A stretch of 36,818 nt of DNA from JBGTLA01 sp041744375 (GTDB lineage: Bacteria > Actinomycetota > Acidimicrobiia > Spongiisociales > ZC4RG35): contig JBGTLA010000101.1 in the NCBI GenBank assembly GCA_041744375.1, positions 1-36,818 on the forward strand. Direction: 5' to 3'. The position numbers were made by a program, and so were the translations under genes. Numbering within the stretch: the first letter of the stretch is position 1; each line of letters starts with the position of its first letter. Under the pieces are notes generated by a model, which saw only the letters and a program-made list of their open reading frames with translations, was not told the origin of the DNA and made no database searches. This document shows, piece by piece, positions 8,840 through 18,455 of the stretch.

Positions 8840-11800
8840 GTGAAGATGGAGTCATTTCCGAGGCCGCGCCGGTTCGTGACGGCGACGTCGTTGTTCGACG
8901 GCCATGACGCCTCGATCAACGTTTTTCGGCGGATCTTGCAGTCGGAGGGGGCAGAGGTGGTGCATCTGGGCCACAACCGTTCCGCCGCCGAGATCGTGGA
9001 GGCGGTGGTGGAAGAGGATGCCCACGCCGTGGCGGTGACGTCGTATCAGGGGGGCCACATCGAGTTCTTCCGGTATGTGTGTGACCTGTTGACGGAGGCG
9101 GAGCGGACAGATGTCCGCGTGTTCGGCGGAGGGGGCGGGACGATCTTGCCGGCCGAGGCCACCGAGTTGGAGCAATACGGGGTGGCCCGGCTGTATTCGC
9201 CGGATGATGGACGGGCGATGGGCTTGGTGGGGATGGTCCGCGACATGCTGGGCCGGTGCGATTTCGAACGAGGGGAGCTGGGCGGCGACGCGGCCGGCCT
9301 GTTGGCGAGGGTGCGTTCCGGTGATCGGGGGGCGGTGGCCCGCTTGATCTCGGCGGCGGAGAACTTCGGCGACAAGTACGCCGATGTCTTCGAGGAAGTG
9401 TCGGCGCTGGCGGGAAAGTCGGAGGCGGTGGTGGTGGGGTTCACGGGCACGGGCGGTTCGGGAAAGTCGTCGCTTACCGACGAGGTGGTGCGGCGCTTCT
9501 TGTTGGACTTCGGGGAGAGGCGGGTGGCGGTGCTGTCGGTGGATCCGTCGCGGCGCCGGTCGGGAGGAGCGCTGTTGGGGGATCGGATCCGGATGAACTC
9601 GTTGCCTCACGAGCGGGGCTTCATGCGGTCGTTGGCGACACGCCAGGCAAATGTGTCGTTGTCGTCGCATGTGGGAGCGGCGATCGAGGTGGTGAAGGCG
9701 GCCGGGTTCGATCTGGTGGTGGTGGAGACGTCGGGTATCGGCCAGGCCGACACGGGGGTGTCGGATGTGGTCGATGTATCGGTGTATGTGATGACTCCCG
9801 AGTATGGGGCGGCCTCACAGCTCGAGAAGATCGACATGTTGGATTTCTGTGATGTGGTGGCATTGAACAAGGCGGACAAGGCAGGGTGGGAGGACGCCCT
9901 GGTCGATGTCCGCAAGCAGGTGCGTCGCAATCGGGGAGCGTGGGAGACCGATGCGGAGAGCTTAGGGGTGTGGCCGACGGTGGCGTCGGACTTCAACGAT
10001 CCGGGCACGAACCATTTCTATGAGGAGTTGATGCGGGTCGTCGACGGTCGCGCCCCGGGCGGGTTCGAGTCGGGGTTGGATCTGGTGACGGAGCCGGCAG
10101 AAAAGCACCACGTGGTGCCGGCGGGCCGCAGCGGGTATCTGGGAGAGATCACCGAGACGATCCGAGCCTACGACTCGGAGACGGAGGAGGCGGCGAGGGC
10201 GGCAGAGGAGGTATATCGCCTGTCGCGTGCGGCCGAACTGACCGACGATGCGGCGGTGGCTGCGGCGCTGGCCGGGGCCGACTCGGCCATTCCCGATGAC
10301 GTACGCGCTGGGCTCGACGGCTGGGACGCCATGGTGGAGGCCTATTCGGGTGACGAGCTGTCCTATGCGGTGCGCGGCCGGGAGGTGCGGGCCCCGCTTC
10401 GCCACAGCACGTTGAGCGGGACCGAGGTACCGAAGGTGGCGGTGCCGAGGCTGGCGGGGTGGGGCGACCGGGTGCGGTGGCTGCGCACCGAGAACCTGCC
10501 TGGTTCGTTTCCGTACACGGCGGGGATCTACCCGCTGAAACGAATGGCCGAGGACCCGACCCGCATGTTCGCCGGTGAAGGCCCCCCCGAACAGACCAAC
10601 CGCCGTTTCCACCTGCTGGCGTCGGGGATGGCGGCCAAGCGGCTCTCGACGGCCTTCGACTCGGTCACCTTGTACGGGGAGGATCCTCATGTCCGCCCCG
10701 ACATCTACGGCAAGGTGGGCAACTCGGGGGTGTCGGTGGCGACTCTGGACGACGCCAAGAAGCTCTATTCGGGTTTTGACCTCTCCGACCCGCAGACGTC
10801 GGTGTCGATGACGATCAACGGTCCGGCGCCCGTGATCTTGGGTTTCTTCTTGAACGCGGCGATCGATCAGGCCTGCGAGAAGCACATTCGTCGCTACGGT
10901 CTCGAAGAAGAGGTCGAGGCCACGATCGCCGAGCTGATCGGCGATGGGCCCCGGCCGGCCTACGACGGCCCTCTGCCCGCAGGCCACGACGGGTTGGGGT
11001 TGATGCTGTTGGGGGTGACCGGCGACCAGGTGCTCGAGCCGGACCTCTACGCCCGCCTCAAATCCGAGACCATACAGACGGTGCGGGGGACGGTCCAGGC
11101 CGACATCCTCAAAGAGGACCAGGCCCAGAACACGTGCATCTTCTCGACCGAGTTCGCTTTGCGGATGATGGGCGACATCCAGCAGTACTTCGTGGACAAC
11201 GGGGTGCGCAACTTCTACTCGGTGTCGATCTCGGGCTATCACATGGCCGAGGCGGGAGCCAACCCCATCACCCAGTTGGCGTTGACGCTGGCCAACGGGT
11301 TCACCTATGTCGAGTACTACCTGGCGAGGGGGATGGACATCGACGAGTTCGCTCCCAACCTCTCGTTCTTCTTCTCCAACGGCATCGACGCCGAGTACGC
11401 CGTCATCGGCCGGGTGGCGCGGCGGATCTGGGCCAAGGCCATCAAGCACAAGTATGGGGGCAACGAGCGCTCCCAGATGCTCAAGTACCACATCCAGACC
11501 TCGGGGAGGTCGCTGCACGCCCAAGAGATCGGGTTCAACGACATCCGCACCACCCTCCAGGCCCTCTATGCCATCTACGACAACTGCAACAGCCTCCACA
11601 CCAACGCCTACGACGAGGCCATCACCACCCCCACCACCGAATCGGTCCGCCGGGCCGTCGCCATCCAGCTCATCATCAACAAGGAGCTGGGTCTGGCCCG
11701 CAACGAGAACCCCCTCCAGGGCTCCCACGTCATCACCGAGCTGACCGACCTCGTCGAAGAGGCCGTGCTCACCGAACTGGAACGCATCAACAGTCGCGGC

Positions 11801-12193
11801 GGGGTTCTGGGGGCGATGGAGCGGCAGTATCAGCGCACCAAGATCCAAGAGGAGTCGCTCCATTACGAACAGCAGAAGGAATCCGGCGAGTACCCCATCG
11901 TCGGGGTCAACACCTACCTGTCGGGCGACGGGTCACCCTTCGTGATCCCCACCGCCGACCAACTCGTCCGCGCCACGCCGGCCCAGAAAGATCTCCGCAT
12001 CGCCCACATCGCCGACCACACCTTTCGCCACCGCTCCCGAGCTGCCGGCGCTCTCGATGAGCTCACCGCCGCCGCCATCACACCCGGCGCCAACACCTTC
12101 GAGGCCCTGATGGAGACCACCAAAGTGGCCACCCTCGGCCAGATCACCCACACCCTCTACCAAACCGGCGGCCAGTACCGACGCAACATGTGA
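8840..12193 (+). CDS. icmF: IcmF, fused isobutyryl-CoA mutase and G-protein chaperone
   Basis: IcmF interconverts isobutyryl-CoA and n-butyryl-CoA with adenosylcobalamin, and carries its own MeaI-type GTPase that loads and protects the cofactor. Domain order is standard: B12-binding domain (about 12-145) with DGHDASIN and axial-ligand His22; G domain (about 155-410) with Walker A 203-210 (GTGGSGKS, Lys209) and NKAD; linker; then the substrate TIM barrel (about 530-1117). In the active site TRMFAGEG gives Phe577 and DILKEDQAQNT gives Gln763. By alignment to methylmalonyl-CoA mutase (Tyr89/Arg207), Phe/Gln is the isobutyryl-CoA signature. The start is GTG 8840 or ATG 8846; neither has a clear ribosome site. 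No B12 riboswitch fits in the 62-bp gap. The length of 1117 residues is normal. Confidence 0.95.
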   Translation: MKMESFPRPRRFVTATSLFDGHDASINVFRRILQSEGAEVVHLGHNRSAAEIVEAVVEEDAHAVAVTSYQGGHIEFFRYVCDLLTEAERTDVRVFGGGGGTILPAEATELEQYGVARLYSPDDGRAMGLVGMVRDMLGRCDFERGELGGDAAGLLARVRSGDRGAVARLISAAENFGDKYADVFEEVSALAGKSEAVVVGFTGTGGSGKSSLTDEVVRRFLLDFGERRVAVLSVDPSRRRSGGALLGDRIRMNSLPHERGFMRSLATRQANVSLSSHVGAAIEVVKAAGFDLVVVETSGIGQADTGVSDVVDVSVYVMTPEYGAASQLEKIDMLDFCDVVALNKADKAGWEDALVDVRKQVRRNRGAWETDAESLGVWPTVASDFNDPGTNHFYEELMRVVDGRAPGGFESGLDLVTEPAEKHHVVPAGRSGYLGEITETIRAYDSETEEAARAAEEVYRLSRAAELTDDAAVAAALAGADSAIPDDVRAGLDGWDAMVEAYSGDELSYAVRGREVRAPLRHSTLSGTEVPKVAVPRLAGWGDRVRWLRTENLPGSFPYTAGIYPLKRMAEDPTRMFAGEGPPEQTNRRFHLLASGMAAKRLSTAFDSVTLYGEDPHVRPDIYGKVGNSGVSVATLDDAKKLYSGFDLSDPQTSVSMTINGPAPVILGFFLNAAIDQACEKHIRRYGLEEEVEATIAELIGDGPRPAYDGPLPAGHDGLGLMLLGVTGDQVLEPDLYARLKSETIQTVRGTVQADILKEDQAQNTCIFSTEFALRMMGDIQQYFVDNGVRNFYSVSISGYHMAEAGANPITQLALTLANGFTYVEYYLARGMDIDEFAPNLSFFFSNGIDAEYAVIGRVARRIWAKAIKHKYGGNERSQMLKYHIQTSGRSLHAQEIGFNDIRTTLQALYAIYDNCNSLHTNAYDEAITTPTTESVRRAVAIQLIINKELGLARNENPLQGSHVITELTDLVEEAVLTELERINSRGGVLGAMERQYQRTKIQEESLHYEQQKESGEYPIVGVNTYLSGDGSPFVIPTADQLVRATPAQKDLRIAHIADHTFRHRSRAAGALDELTAAAITPGANTFEALMETTKVATLGQITHTLYQTGGQYRRNM

Positions 12194-12266
12194 CAACCGG
12201 CCCCGACGACACGTCTCCGCGTCGCGCCCGCGCGCCCCAGCACCGATGGTGTGAGAACATGGGGTT

Positions 12267-12476
12267 ATGTGTCGATCAATCGTCAAGCTACGCGACGGCG
12301 CACAGCCGGCACCGCGCGAGGAGATCCAGGCCGCCGCCCGCCAGTACATACGCAAGATCTCGGGGTTTCGTCACCCCGCCGCTCACAACGCCGCCGTCTT
12401 CGAGGAGGCGGTGGCTGCGGTGGCCGACGTCTCCGAGCGCTTGCTGGCCGGTCTGGAGGTGCGGGGCGCAGGCTGA
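12267..12476 (+). CDS. DUF2277 family protein
   Basis: This is a 69-residue protein of the DUF2277 family, recognisable by the opening MCRSIVKLR and the core AARQYIRKISGFRHPAAHN, followed by a helix with AVAAVADVSERLLA. The family is small, cytoplasmic and of unknown function; the conserved Cys2 is near the N-terminus. ATG 12267 lies 73 bases after the icmF stop on the same strand, so it may be co-transcribed with icmF, though no functional link is known. Confidence 0.87.
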   Translation: MCRSIVKLRDGAQPAPREEIQAAARQYIRKISGFRHPAAHNAAVFEEAVAAVADVSERLLAGLEVRGAG

Positions 12477-12576
12477 AAGACGCGCATAGCCGTCGCCGCG
12501 TGGGATCATCTCTGGGCACCGTTCGTGTGCCGACAGTTCCGGTCACCGGACAGAGGGAACGGAGCCCCGCAAAGAC

Positions 12577-13587
12577 ATGACAGACCACAGGCGCGTTCTC
12601 GAGAGCAGTCAGCCACCTCCGCCGCCGGGAGGACGGCGCAAGAAGCGGCGGATGAGCCGCGGGCAACGGTGGGTCATCAGACTCCTGCTGCTGGCCGTCA
12701 TCGTGGCGGCGGCGGCCGTCGGGGCCGTGTTCCTCACCGAGTTCCGGATGGGCGATGCCGGCACCCTCACGGCGCTCTCACCCGGCGACGGCGTCTACCT
12801 GGTGGTCGGAACCGACAACCGCGAGAACCTCCCCGATGACCTCGAGGGCAACTTCGGCAGTTTCGCCGGGGCCCGCGCCGACGTCATCATGCTGATGCAG
12901 GTCACCGATGGCCGACGGCAACTGCTTTCGATTCCCCGTGACCTGCGGGTGCAGATACCGGGTCACGGTGTCAATCGCATCAACGCCGCCTATGCATTCG
13001 GAGGGCCCGACCTGATGGCCGAGACGGTCGGTTCGGAGACGGGGGTGGCCATCAACCACTACATGGAGGTCGAGTTCGGTGGGTTTGCCGCTATCGTCGA
13101 CGCTCTCGGGGGAATCGAACTGGACTTTCCCTATCCGGCCCGTGACACCAAGTCGGGCCTGAACGTGGAGCGGGCGGGCCGCCAGACCGTCAACGGCGCC
13201 ACCGCCTTGGCCTATGCCCGATCGCGTGAGTATCAGGAGTTCCGCGACGGGCAGTGGGTAAGCGCCCGACAGGGCGACATCGAGCGGACCGGTCGCCAAC
13301 AAGAGGTGATGCTCCAGATCCTCTCGCAGGCTTCGAGCCCGGATGGTCTCATCAGGAGTCCGGCGGTCATCAACCAGGTCACGGCCAACCTGACCGTCGA
13401 CTCGGGCGTGTCGACCATGACGTTGTTGCGTACCGGGTGGGGTTTCCGTTCGGCCTCCGAGACCGACACGGCGACGCTGCCGGTGGTCGGTCAGACCGAG
13501 GGCGGGGTGGCCTATGTGGTCCGTGTCGAGCCCGCCGCCACCGAGATGCTCCAGGCATTCCGGGCCGGTCGCCGGCTGAGCCCCTGA
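12577..13587 (+). CDS. LytR-CpsA-Psr (LCP) family protein
   Basis: LCP enzymes transfer undecaprenyl-phosphate-linked glycopolymers such as arabinogalactan or wall teichoic acid onto peptidoglycan. The 336-residue product has a cytoplasmic, basic N-terminus (GGRRKKRRMSRGQR), one membrane helix (about 32-52), and an extracytoplasmic LCP domain (about 65-240). That domain has the expected blocks VVGTDNRE, RADVIMLMQV, LLSIPRDLRVQIPG, RINAAYAFGG, YMEVEFGGFAAIVDALGGIEL and ALAYARSRE with a later RTGRQQEVM. These carry the Arg and Asp residues that hold pyrophosphate and Mg. It lies 100 bases after the DUF2277 gene. It is probably an envelope-assembly transferase; which polymer it handles cannot be read from the sequence. 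Confidence 0.9.
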   Translation: MTDHRRVLESSQPPPPPGGRRKKRRMSRGQRWVIRLLLLAVIVAAAAVGAVFLTEFRMGDAGTLTALSPGDGVYLVVGTDNRENLPDDLEGNFGSFAGARADVIMLMQVTDGRRQLLSIPRDLRVQIPGHGVNRINAAYAFGGPDLMAETVGSETGVAINHYMEVEFGGFAAIVDALGGIELDFPYPARDTKSGLNVERAGRQTVNGATALAYARSREYQEFRDGQWVSARQGDIERTGRQQEVMLQILSQASSPDGLIRSPAVINQVTANLTVDSGVSTMTLLRTGWGFRSASETDTATLPVVGQTEGGVAYVVRVEPAATEMLQAFRAGRRLSP

Positions 13588-13638
13588 GGGAGGCGCCGGT
13601 GACGGGTTTCTGTCGCACCGCGTCCGTAGGTTGGGAGC

Positions 13639-14722
13639 ATGGAAAGGGTGGAGTGGACGCCTGATCGAATCGAGATGGAGCTGGTCCATCTCGAGGGCAT
13701 GATCGGCCAGATCCGGGCCCGACAGGCCCAGCTGATCGACGAGGTCGACCGTCTCGAGCTGCCGAGGACAGACGGGTCTCGCACCATCGTCGACTGGGTC
13801 GCTTCCCGCCTCGATGTGAGACATTCCACCGCCGCCTAGCTGGGTGACGGTCGCTCGCTCGCTCGAAGTCGACGATCTCGCCTGCGGAAAGTTGTCGTGG
13901 GATCGGGCGGTGGGCCGCCGCCGGTTGGAGAAGGCGGGGGCGTCGAAGGAGGCACTGCTCGTCTCAGACGGCATGGACCTGGCGGGGATGTATCTCTTCA
14001 TCCGCCGTCATCGCCGCTTCACCCGTCACGACGAGCGCCGGGCCTTCGAGGAGCGGCGCCTGCTGCTGGAGACCAGCCCCGACGGGTCGACCACCCGCAT
14101 CTGGGGTCGACTGGCCAGCGCCGACGGCCCCGCCGTGGTCGAGGCTCTGACCCGTCTGGGGGACTCGTTGCCCAACCCGCCCCACGGGCGGAACGGGCGG
14201 GCGCAACGCAACGCCGACGCCCTCGTCGCCCTGTGCCGGGGTGAATCATCGCCGGGCGGGAGCAACGAACCTGTGGCGGTGGTGGTGGTCGATGCCCGTA
14301 CCGCCGCGCCGGCCGATGGCCAGGCCGGGGTCGGTGTACTGAGCGGACCTCAGGCGGGAGTCCAGGCTCTCGAAGAGATCCTCTGTTCCGCCACGACCGA
14401 GGTGGTCGCCATCGCCGCCGACGGCACCCCCCTCGGCATCGGCGTCCGCTCCTCGAAGATACCTCCCCGCCTGCGCCGCTTCGTGCTGGCCCGCGACGGG
14501 GGATGCGTGGCCGACGGTTGCACCTCCACCTACCGTCTCCAACCTCACCATCGTCACCATGCCAGTGTCGGCGGCGCCACCGACGCCGACAACCTGGTGA
14601 CCTTGTGCTGGTACCACCATCACATCGTCATCCACGGTCGCGGCTACACCATCGACCCGGCGTCGGACTCCGGGCGGATCCGTTTCCTCCTTCCACCACC
14701 CCTCGGGCCGGATCCACCGTGA
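13639..14722 (+). pseudogene. DUF222/13E12-type HNH endonuclease, split by a one-base insertion
   Basis: Two frames together make one protein. ATG 13639 to TAG 13839 encodes the N-terminal DUF222 helices (IVDWVASRLDVRHSTAA). The next frame continues SWVTVARSLEVDDLA to the stop at 14722. Removing one base at the TAG (T 13837) joins them as HSTAASWVTVARSLE, the usual family sequence, so a single insertion explains both the stop and the shift. The C-terminal HNH domain is intact: two Cys (GGCVADGCTS), PHHRHHASVGGATDADNLVTLC and the final HHHIVIHG. These genes are abundant and repeated in actinobacteria and are regarded as selfish or mobile. As read it gives a 66-residue stub, plus a possible HNH-only protein from GTG 13844. 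An assembly error is the alternative. Confidence 0.85.
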
Positions 14723-14748
14723 CCCCCTCTTGGTACCCTGGCGGGTTC

Positions 14749-17286
14749 ATGACGAGAAAAGTTCCTGACAAACCGACCATCGACGGCCTCGAGTCGACCT
14801 GGGATGCCCGCTGGGAGAACGACGGCACCTACCACTTCCCGGCGGGGGCGGACCGGGCCGACGTGTTCGCCATCGACACCCCTCCTCCCACCGTGTCGGG
14901 ATCTTTGCACATGGGCCACGTCTTCGGGTACGCCCAGGCCGATGTCATCGCCCGCTACCAGCGCATGCAGGGCAAGGCCGTGTTCTACCCGATGGGATGG
15001 GACGACAACGGCCTCCCCACGGAGCGGCGCGTGCAAGCCTTCTACGGCGTGTCGTGCGACCCGAGCCTGCAATACGAGGAGACCTTCGAGCCCCCCGTCG
15101 AGCCCCATGACCCGGCCCGTCCCATCTCCCGGCGCAATTTCGTGGAGTTGTGCCACATCCTGACCGAAAAGGACGAGAAGGTCTTCGAGGACCTCTTTCG
15201 CATCCTCGGGTTGTCGGTGGATTGGCGCCATCTGTACACCACCATCTCGGCCACCACCCAGCGCATCAGCCAGCGAGCGTTCCTGCGCAACCTGGCGCGG
15301 GGGGAAGCCTACGCCCAGGAGGCGCCGGTCCTGTGGGACACCGATTTTCAAACGGCCGTCGCCCAGGCCGAGTTGGAAGACCGCGAGCGTCCCGGTGCCT
15401 ACTACCGGATCGCCTTCCATCGAGACAACGGAGAGCGAGTCTTCATAGAGACCACCCGACCCGAGCTGATCTGTTCGTGTGTGGCGCTGGTGGCTCACCC
15501 CGACGACGCCCGCTACCAGGCCCTTTTCGGCTCCACGGTTCGGACCCCACTGTTCGACGTCGAGGTTCCGGTGATGGCCCACGAACTGGCCGACCCCGAC
15601 AAGGGAAGCGGTATCGCCATGATCTGCACCTTCGGCGACACCACCGATGTCACCTGGTGGCGCGAGCTGGACCTCCCCACTCGGGCGGTCATCGGCCGCG
15701 ACGGCCGGTATCGGGAGACGACCCCCGAGTGGATCACGTCTCCCGCCGGGAGACAGGTCTACGCAGAGCTCTCCGGTACGTTCGCCCGCCAGGCCCACAA
15801 GGCGATGGTTTCATATCTGAGCGAGTCGGGCGACCTCGACGGAGAGCCACGGCCCATCACCCACGCCGTGAAGTTCTACGAACGGGGGGAGCGACCACTC
15901 GAAATCGTCACGAGCCGGCAGTGGTACATCCGCAACGGTGGGCGCGATGGCGAACTCCGCCAGGCTCTGGTGGAGCGCGGCGAGGAACTGGAGTGGGTGC
16001 CCGACTACATGCGCGTGCGCTACCGCCACTGGGTCGACGGTCTTGCCGGTGACTGGCTCATCAGCCGCCAGCGATTCTTCGGTGTGCCGGTCCCGGTGTG
16101 GTACCCCGTCGACCTCTCGGGTGTCCCCGATCACGCCCACCCCCTGCTCCCCGAAGAGGCCGACCTGCCCGTCGACCCCAGTTCGGACACGCCGGGGGGA
16201 TACGTCCCCGACCAACGCGGCCAACCCGGGGGCTTCGTGGGCGACATGGACATCATGGACACGTGGGCCACTTCGTCGTTGAGTCCCCTCATCGCGGCGC
16301 GATGGGGAAGCGACGACGGCCTTTTCGAGCGGGTGTACCCGATGGACCTGCGTCCTCAGGGACACGAGATCATCCGCACCTGGTTGTTCTCGACCGTCGT
16401 CAGGGCTCACCTGGAGTTCGGTGCCCTGCCCTGGCACCACACCACCATCAACGGGTGGATCCTCGACCCGGATCGCAAGAAGATGTCGAAGTCGAAGGGC
16501 AATGTCATCACTCCGCTGGAGCCCTTCGAGGCTTACGGAGCCGACGCGGTCCGATACTGGGCAGCATCGGCTCGACCGGGCGCGGACACGGCGTTCGATG
16601 AAGGACAGATGAAGATCGGGCGTCGCCTGGCCATCAAGATCCTCAACGCATCCCGGTTCGTGCTCGGCTTTGCCGAAGATGTCGACTCGACGGCCGTGTG
16701 GACTCCTCTCGACAAGGCCATGATCGGTCGGATGGCCGCGGTGGTGGACAGCGCCACACGCGCCTTCGAGGCATACGACTATGCCAAGGCGCTCGAAGCG
16801 ATAGAGGGAGCCTTCTGGTCGTGGACGGATGACTACCTGGAGTTGGTCAAGAGCCGAGCCTACGGCCACGGGGAGGTGGCCGGGTCTGCCCACGCCGCCT
16901 TGCAGTTGTCACTCTCCGTGTTCCTGCGTCTCTTCGCACCCTTCCTGCCCTACGTCACCGAGGAGGTGTGGAGTTGGTGGCGGGACGGGTCGGTACATCG
17001 AGCCGCTTGGCCGACCGTCGCCGAGCTGGAGCACGCCGCCTCCGACTCGACCGTGCTCGATCTCACCGCCCAAGTCCTGTCGCATGTGCGCCGGACGAAA
17101 TCGGAGGCCAAGGTGTCGATGCGGACACCGGTGTCCACCCTGGTGGTGTCCGACACTCCCGAGCGACTGGCTCTGGTGCGCAGTGCCCAGTCGGACCTGG
17201 TCGAGGCGGCCGGGGCCCGCGACATCGAATATGTGGAAGGGTCATTCCTGATCGAAGCCACCATCGCCGCCGACGACTCCGGCTGA
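14749..17286 (+). CDS. valS: Valyl-tRNA synthetase
   Basis: This class I aminoacyl-tRNA synthetase charges tRNA-Val and edits mischarged threonine. ATG 14749 gives MTRKVPDKPTIDGLESTWDARW; the open frame extends upstream only through the HNH gene. The HIGH motif is HMGH at residues 54-57 and KMSKS is exact at 578-582. The insertion between them contains the editing (CP1) domain, with IETTRPELICSCVALVAHP and later GSGIAMICTFGDTTD. After KMSKS come the anticodon-binding helices (about 670-780) and a short C-terminal domain. At 845 residues it belongs to the shorter ValS form without the long C-terminal coiled coil. It begins 26 bases after the HNH gene. Confidence 0.96.
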   Translation: MTRKVPDKPTIDGLESTWDARWENDGTYHFPAGADRADVFAIDTPPPTVSGSLHMGHVFGYAQADVIARYQRMQGKAVFYPMGWDDNGLPTERRVQAFYGVSCDPSLQYEETFEPPVEPHDPARPISRRNFVELCHILTEKDEKVFEDLFRILGLSVDWRHLYTTISATTQRISQRAFLRNLARGEAYAQEAPVLWDTDFQTAVAQAELEDRERPGAYYRIAFHRDNGERVFIETTRPELICSCVALVAHPDDARYQALFGSTVRTPLFDVEVPVMAHELADPDKGSGIAMICTFGDTTDVTWWRELDLPTRAVIGRDGRYRETTPEWITSPAGRQVYAELSGTFARQAHKAMVSYLSESGDLDGEPRPITHAVKFYERGERPLEIVTSRQWYIRNGGRDGELRQALVERGEELEWVPDYMRVRYRHWVDGLAGDWLISRQRFFGVPVPVWYPVDLSGVPDHAHPLLPEEADLPVDPSSDTPGGYVPDQRGQPGGFVGDMDIMDTWATSSLSPLIAARWGSDDGLFERVYPMDLRPQGHEIIRTWLFSTVVRAHLEFGALPWHHTTINGWILDPDRKKMSKSKGNVITPLEPFEAYGADAVRYWAASARPGADTAFDEGQMKIGRRLAIKILNASRFVLGFAEDVDSTAVWTPLDKAMIGRMAAVVDSATRAFEAYDYAKALEAIEGAFWSWTDDYLELVKSRAYGHGEVAGSAHAALQLSLSVFLRLFAPFLPYVTEEVWSWWRDGSVHRAAWPTVAELEHAASDSTVLDLTAQVLSHVRRTKSEAKVSMRTPVSTLVVSDTPERLALVRSAQSDLVEAAGARDIEYVEGSFLIEATIAADDSG

Positions 17287-17311
17287 CCGGCCGGTAAACT
17301 GGAGCCGGTCA
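17284..17311 (+). other. Hairpin spanning the valS stop codon
   Basis: TGACCGGC (17284-17291) and GCCGGTCA (17304-17311) are perfect 8-bp complementary arms around a 12-base loop. The valS stop codon is the first three bases of the stem. No T-run follows, so it is not a clear intrinsic terminator. It could slow decay of the upstream message or attenuate read-through into ychF. Confidence 0.45.
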
Positions 17312-17360
17312 TGGTTCCGCCCACCGTCATCGTGTCTGTCGTCGCGCCCGGAGCGCCTTG

Positions 17361-18452
17361 GTGAGTGTTCAGGCCGGCATCGTGGGGTTGCCCAATGTGG
17401 GCAAGTCGACCCTCTTCAACGCCCTCACGGCCGCCGGGGTGCAGGCCGCCAACTACCCGTTCGCCACGATCGAGCCCAACGTGGGCGTGGTACCGGTGCC
17501 GGACCCCCGCCTTGCCCAGATCGCCTCGGTCATCGCCACCGGCGAGATCATCCCGGCCGCGGTCGAGATCGCCGATATTGCCGGCCTGGTGAGAGGCGCC
17601 AGTGAGGGCGAAGGGCTCGGCAACCAGTTCCTGGGCCATATCCGCTCGGTCGACGCCGTGCTCGAGGTCGTCCGGTGCTTCGACGATCCCGACGTGACCC
17701 ACGTGGAGGGGTCGGTCGACCCGATCCGAGACATGGAGACCATCGCCACCGAACTCATTCTGGCCGATCTCCAAGTGGCCGAGCGGAGATTGGAGCGACT
17801 GGAACGTGCGGCCAAGTCGGGCGATGGTGCGCTGATGGCCGAACGTGACGTCGTGCGGCTGCTGGTGTCGGCGCTGGCGGACGGGAAGCCGGCGCGCTCG
17901 GTGGTGTGGGCGTCGCATCAACAGCCACTCGTTCGAGGCATCGAGATGGTCACCGGACGACCCGTCCTCTATGTCTGCAATGTCGACGAGGGTGGCCTGG
18001 GCGGCAACGAGTACACCCGCCTGGTGGAGAAACGGGCCATAGAGGAGGGGGCCGGTGTGGTGGTGATCTGCGCCAAGGCCGAAGCCGAGATCGCCGAGTT
18101 GGAAACCGGCGATCGGGCCGGGTTCCTGGCCGATCTCGGTCTGGAGGAGCCGGGGCTTCACACCCTGGCCCGGGCCACCTACGACCTCTTGGGACTGAGG
18201 ACCTTCTTCACGGCCGGACCCAAGGAGATCCGGGCGTGGACCGTGGAGGCCGGGGCCAAGGCCCCGGAGGCGGCCGGGGTGATCCACTCAGACTTCCAGG
18301 CCGGGTTCATCCGGGTCGAGGTCTACTCGGTGTCCGATCTCATGGCTTACGGCAGCGAAAACGCCCTCAAGGCCGCCGGCCGCATGCGAGTCGAAGGTAA
18401 GGATTACACCGTCGCCGACGGCGACGTGCTCCACTTTCGCTTCAACCTCTGA
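17361..18452 (+). CDS. ychF: YchF/OLA1 ribosome-associated P-loop ATPase
   Basis: YchF is a universally conserved Obg-family protein that prefers ATP and binds ribosomes. The G domain has GLPNVGKSTLF (P-loop, about residues 8-18), the YchF block ANYPFATIEPNVGVV, DIAGLVRGASEGEGLGNQFL (G3 and following), and NVDEG in place of the GTPase NKxD. That last change explains the ATP preference. A coiled region (about 125-175) and the C-terminal TGS domain ending VADGDVLHFRFNL follow. GTG 17361 has GGAG at 17350-17353; a TTG one codon earlier is less likely. The length of 363 residues is typical. It lies 74 bases after valS and its end is 3 bases from the convergent Usp gene. Confidence 0.96.
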   Translation: MSVQAGIVGLPNVGKSTLFNALTAAGVQAANYPFATIEPNVGVVPVPDPRLAQIASVIATGEIIPAAVEIADIAGLVRGASEGEGLGNQFLGHIRSVDAVLEVVRCFDDPDVTHVEGSVDPIRDMETIATELILADLQVAERRLERLERAAKSGDGALMAERDVVRLLVSALADGKPARSVVWASHQQPLVRGIEMVTGRPVLYVCNVDEGGLGGNEYTRLVEKRAIEEGAGVVVICAKAEAEIAELETGDRAGFLADLGLEEPGLHTLARATYDLLGLRTFFTAGPKEIRAWTVEAGAKAPEAAGVIHSDFQAGFIRVEVYSVSDLMAYGSENALKAAGRMRVEGKDYTVADGDVLHFRFNL

Positions 18453-18455
18453 CGG

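Noticed and set aside
9962..11863. 633-codon minus-strand open frame inside icmF
   Set aside because: It is the antisense shadow of a strongly conserved gene, with composition typical of shadow frames and no recognisable domain.
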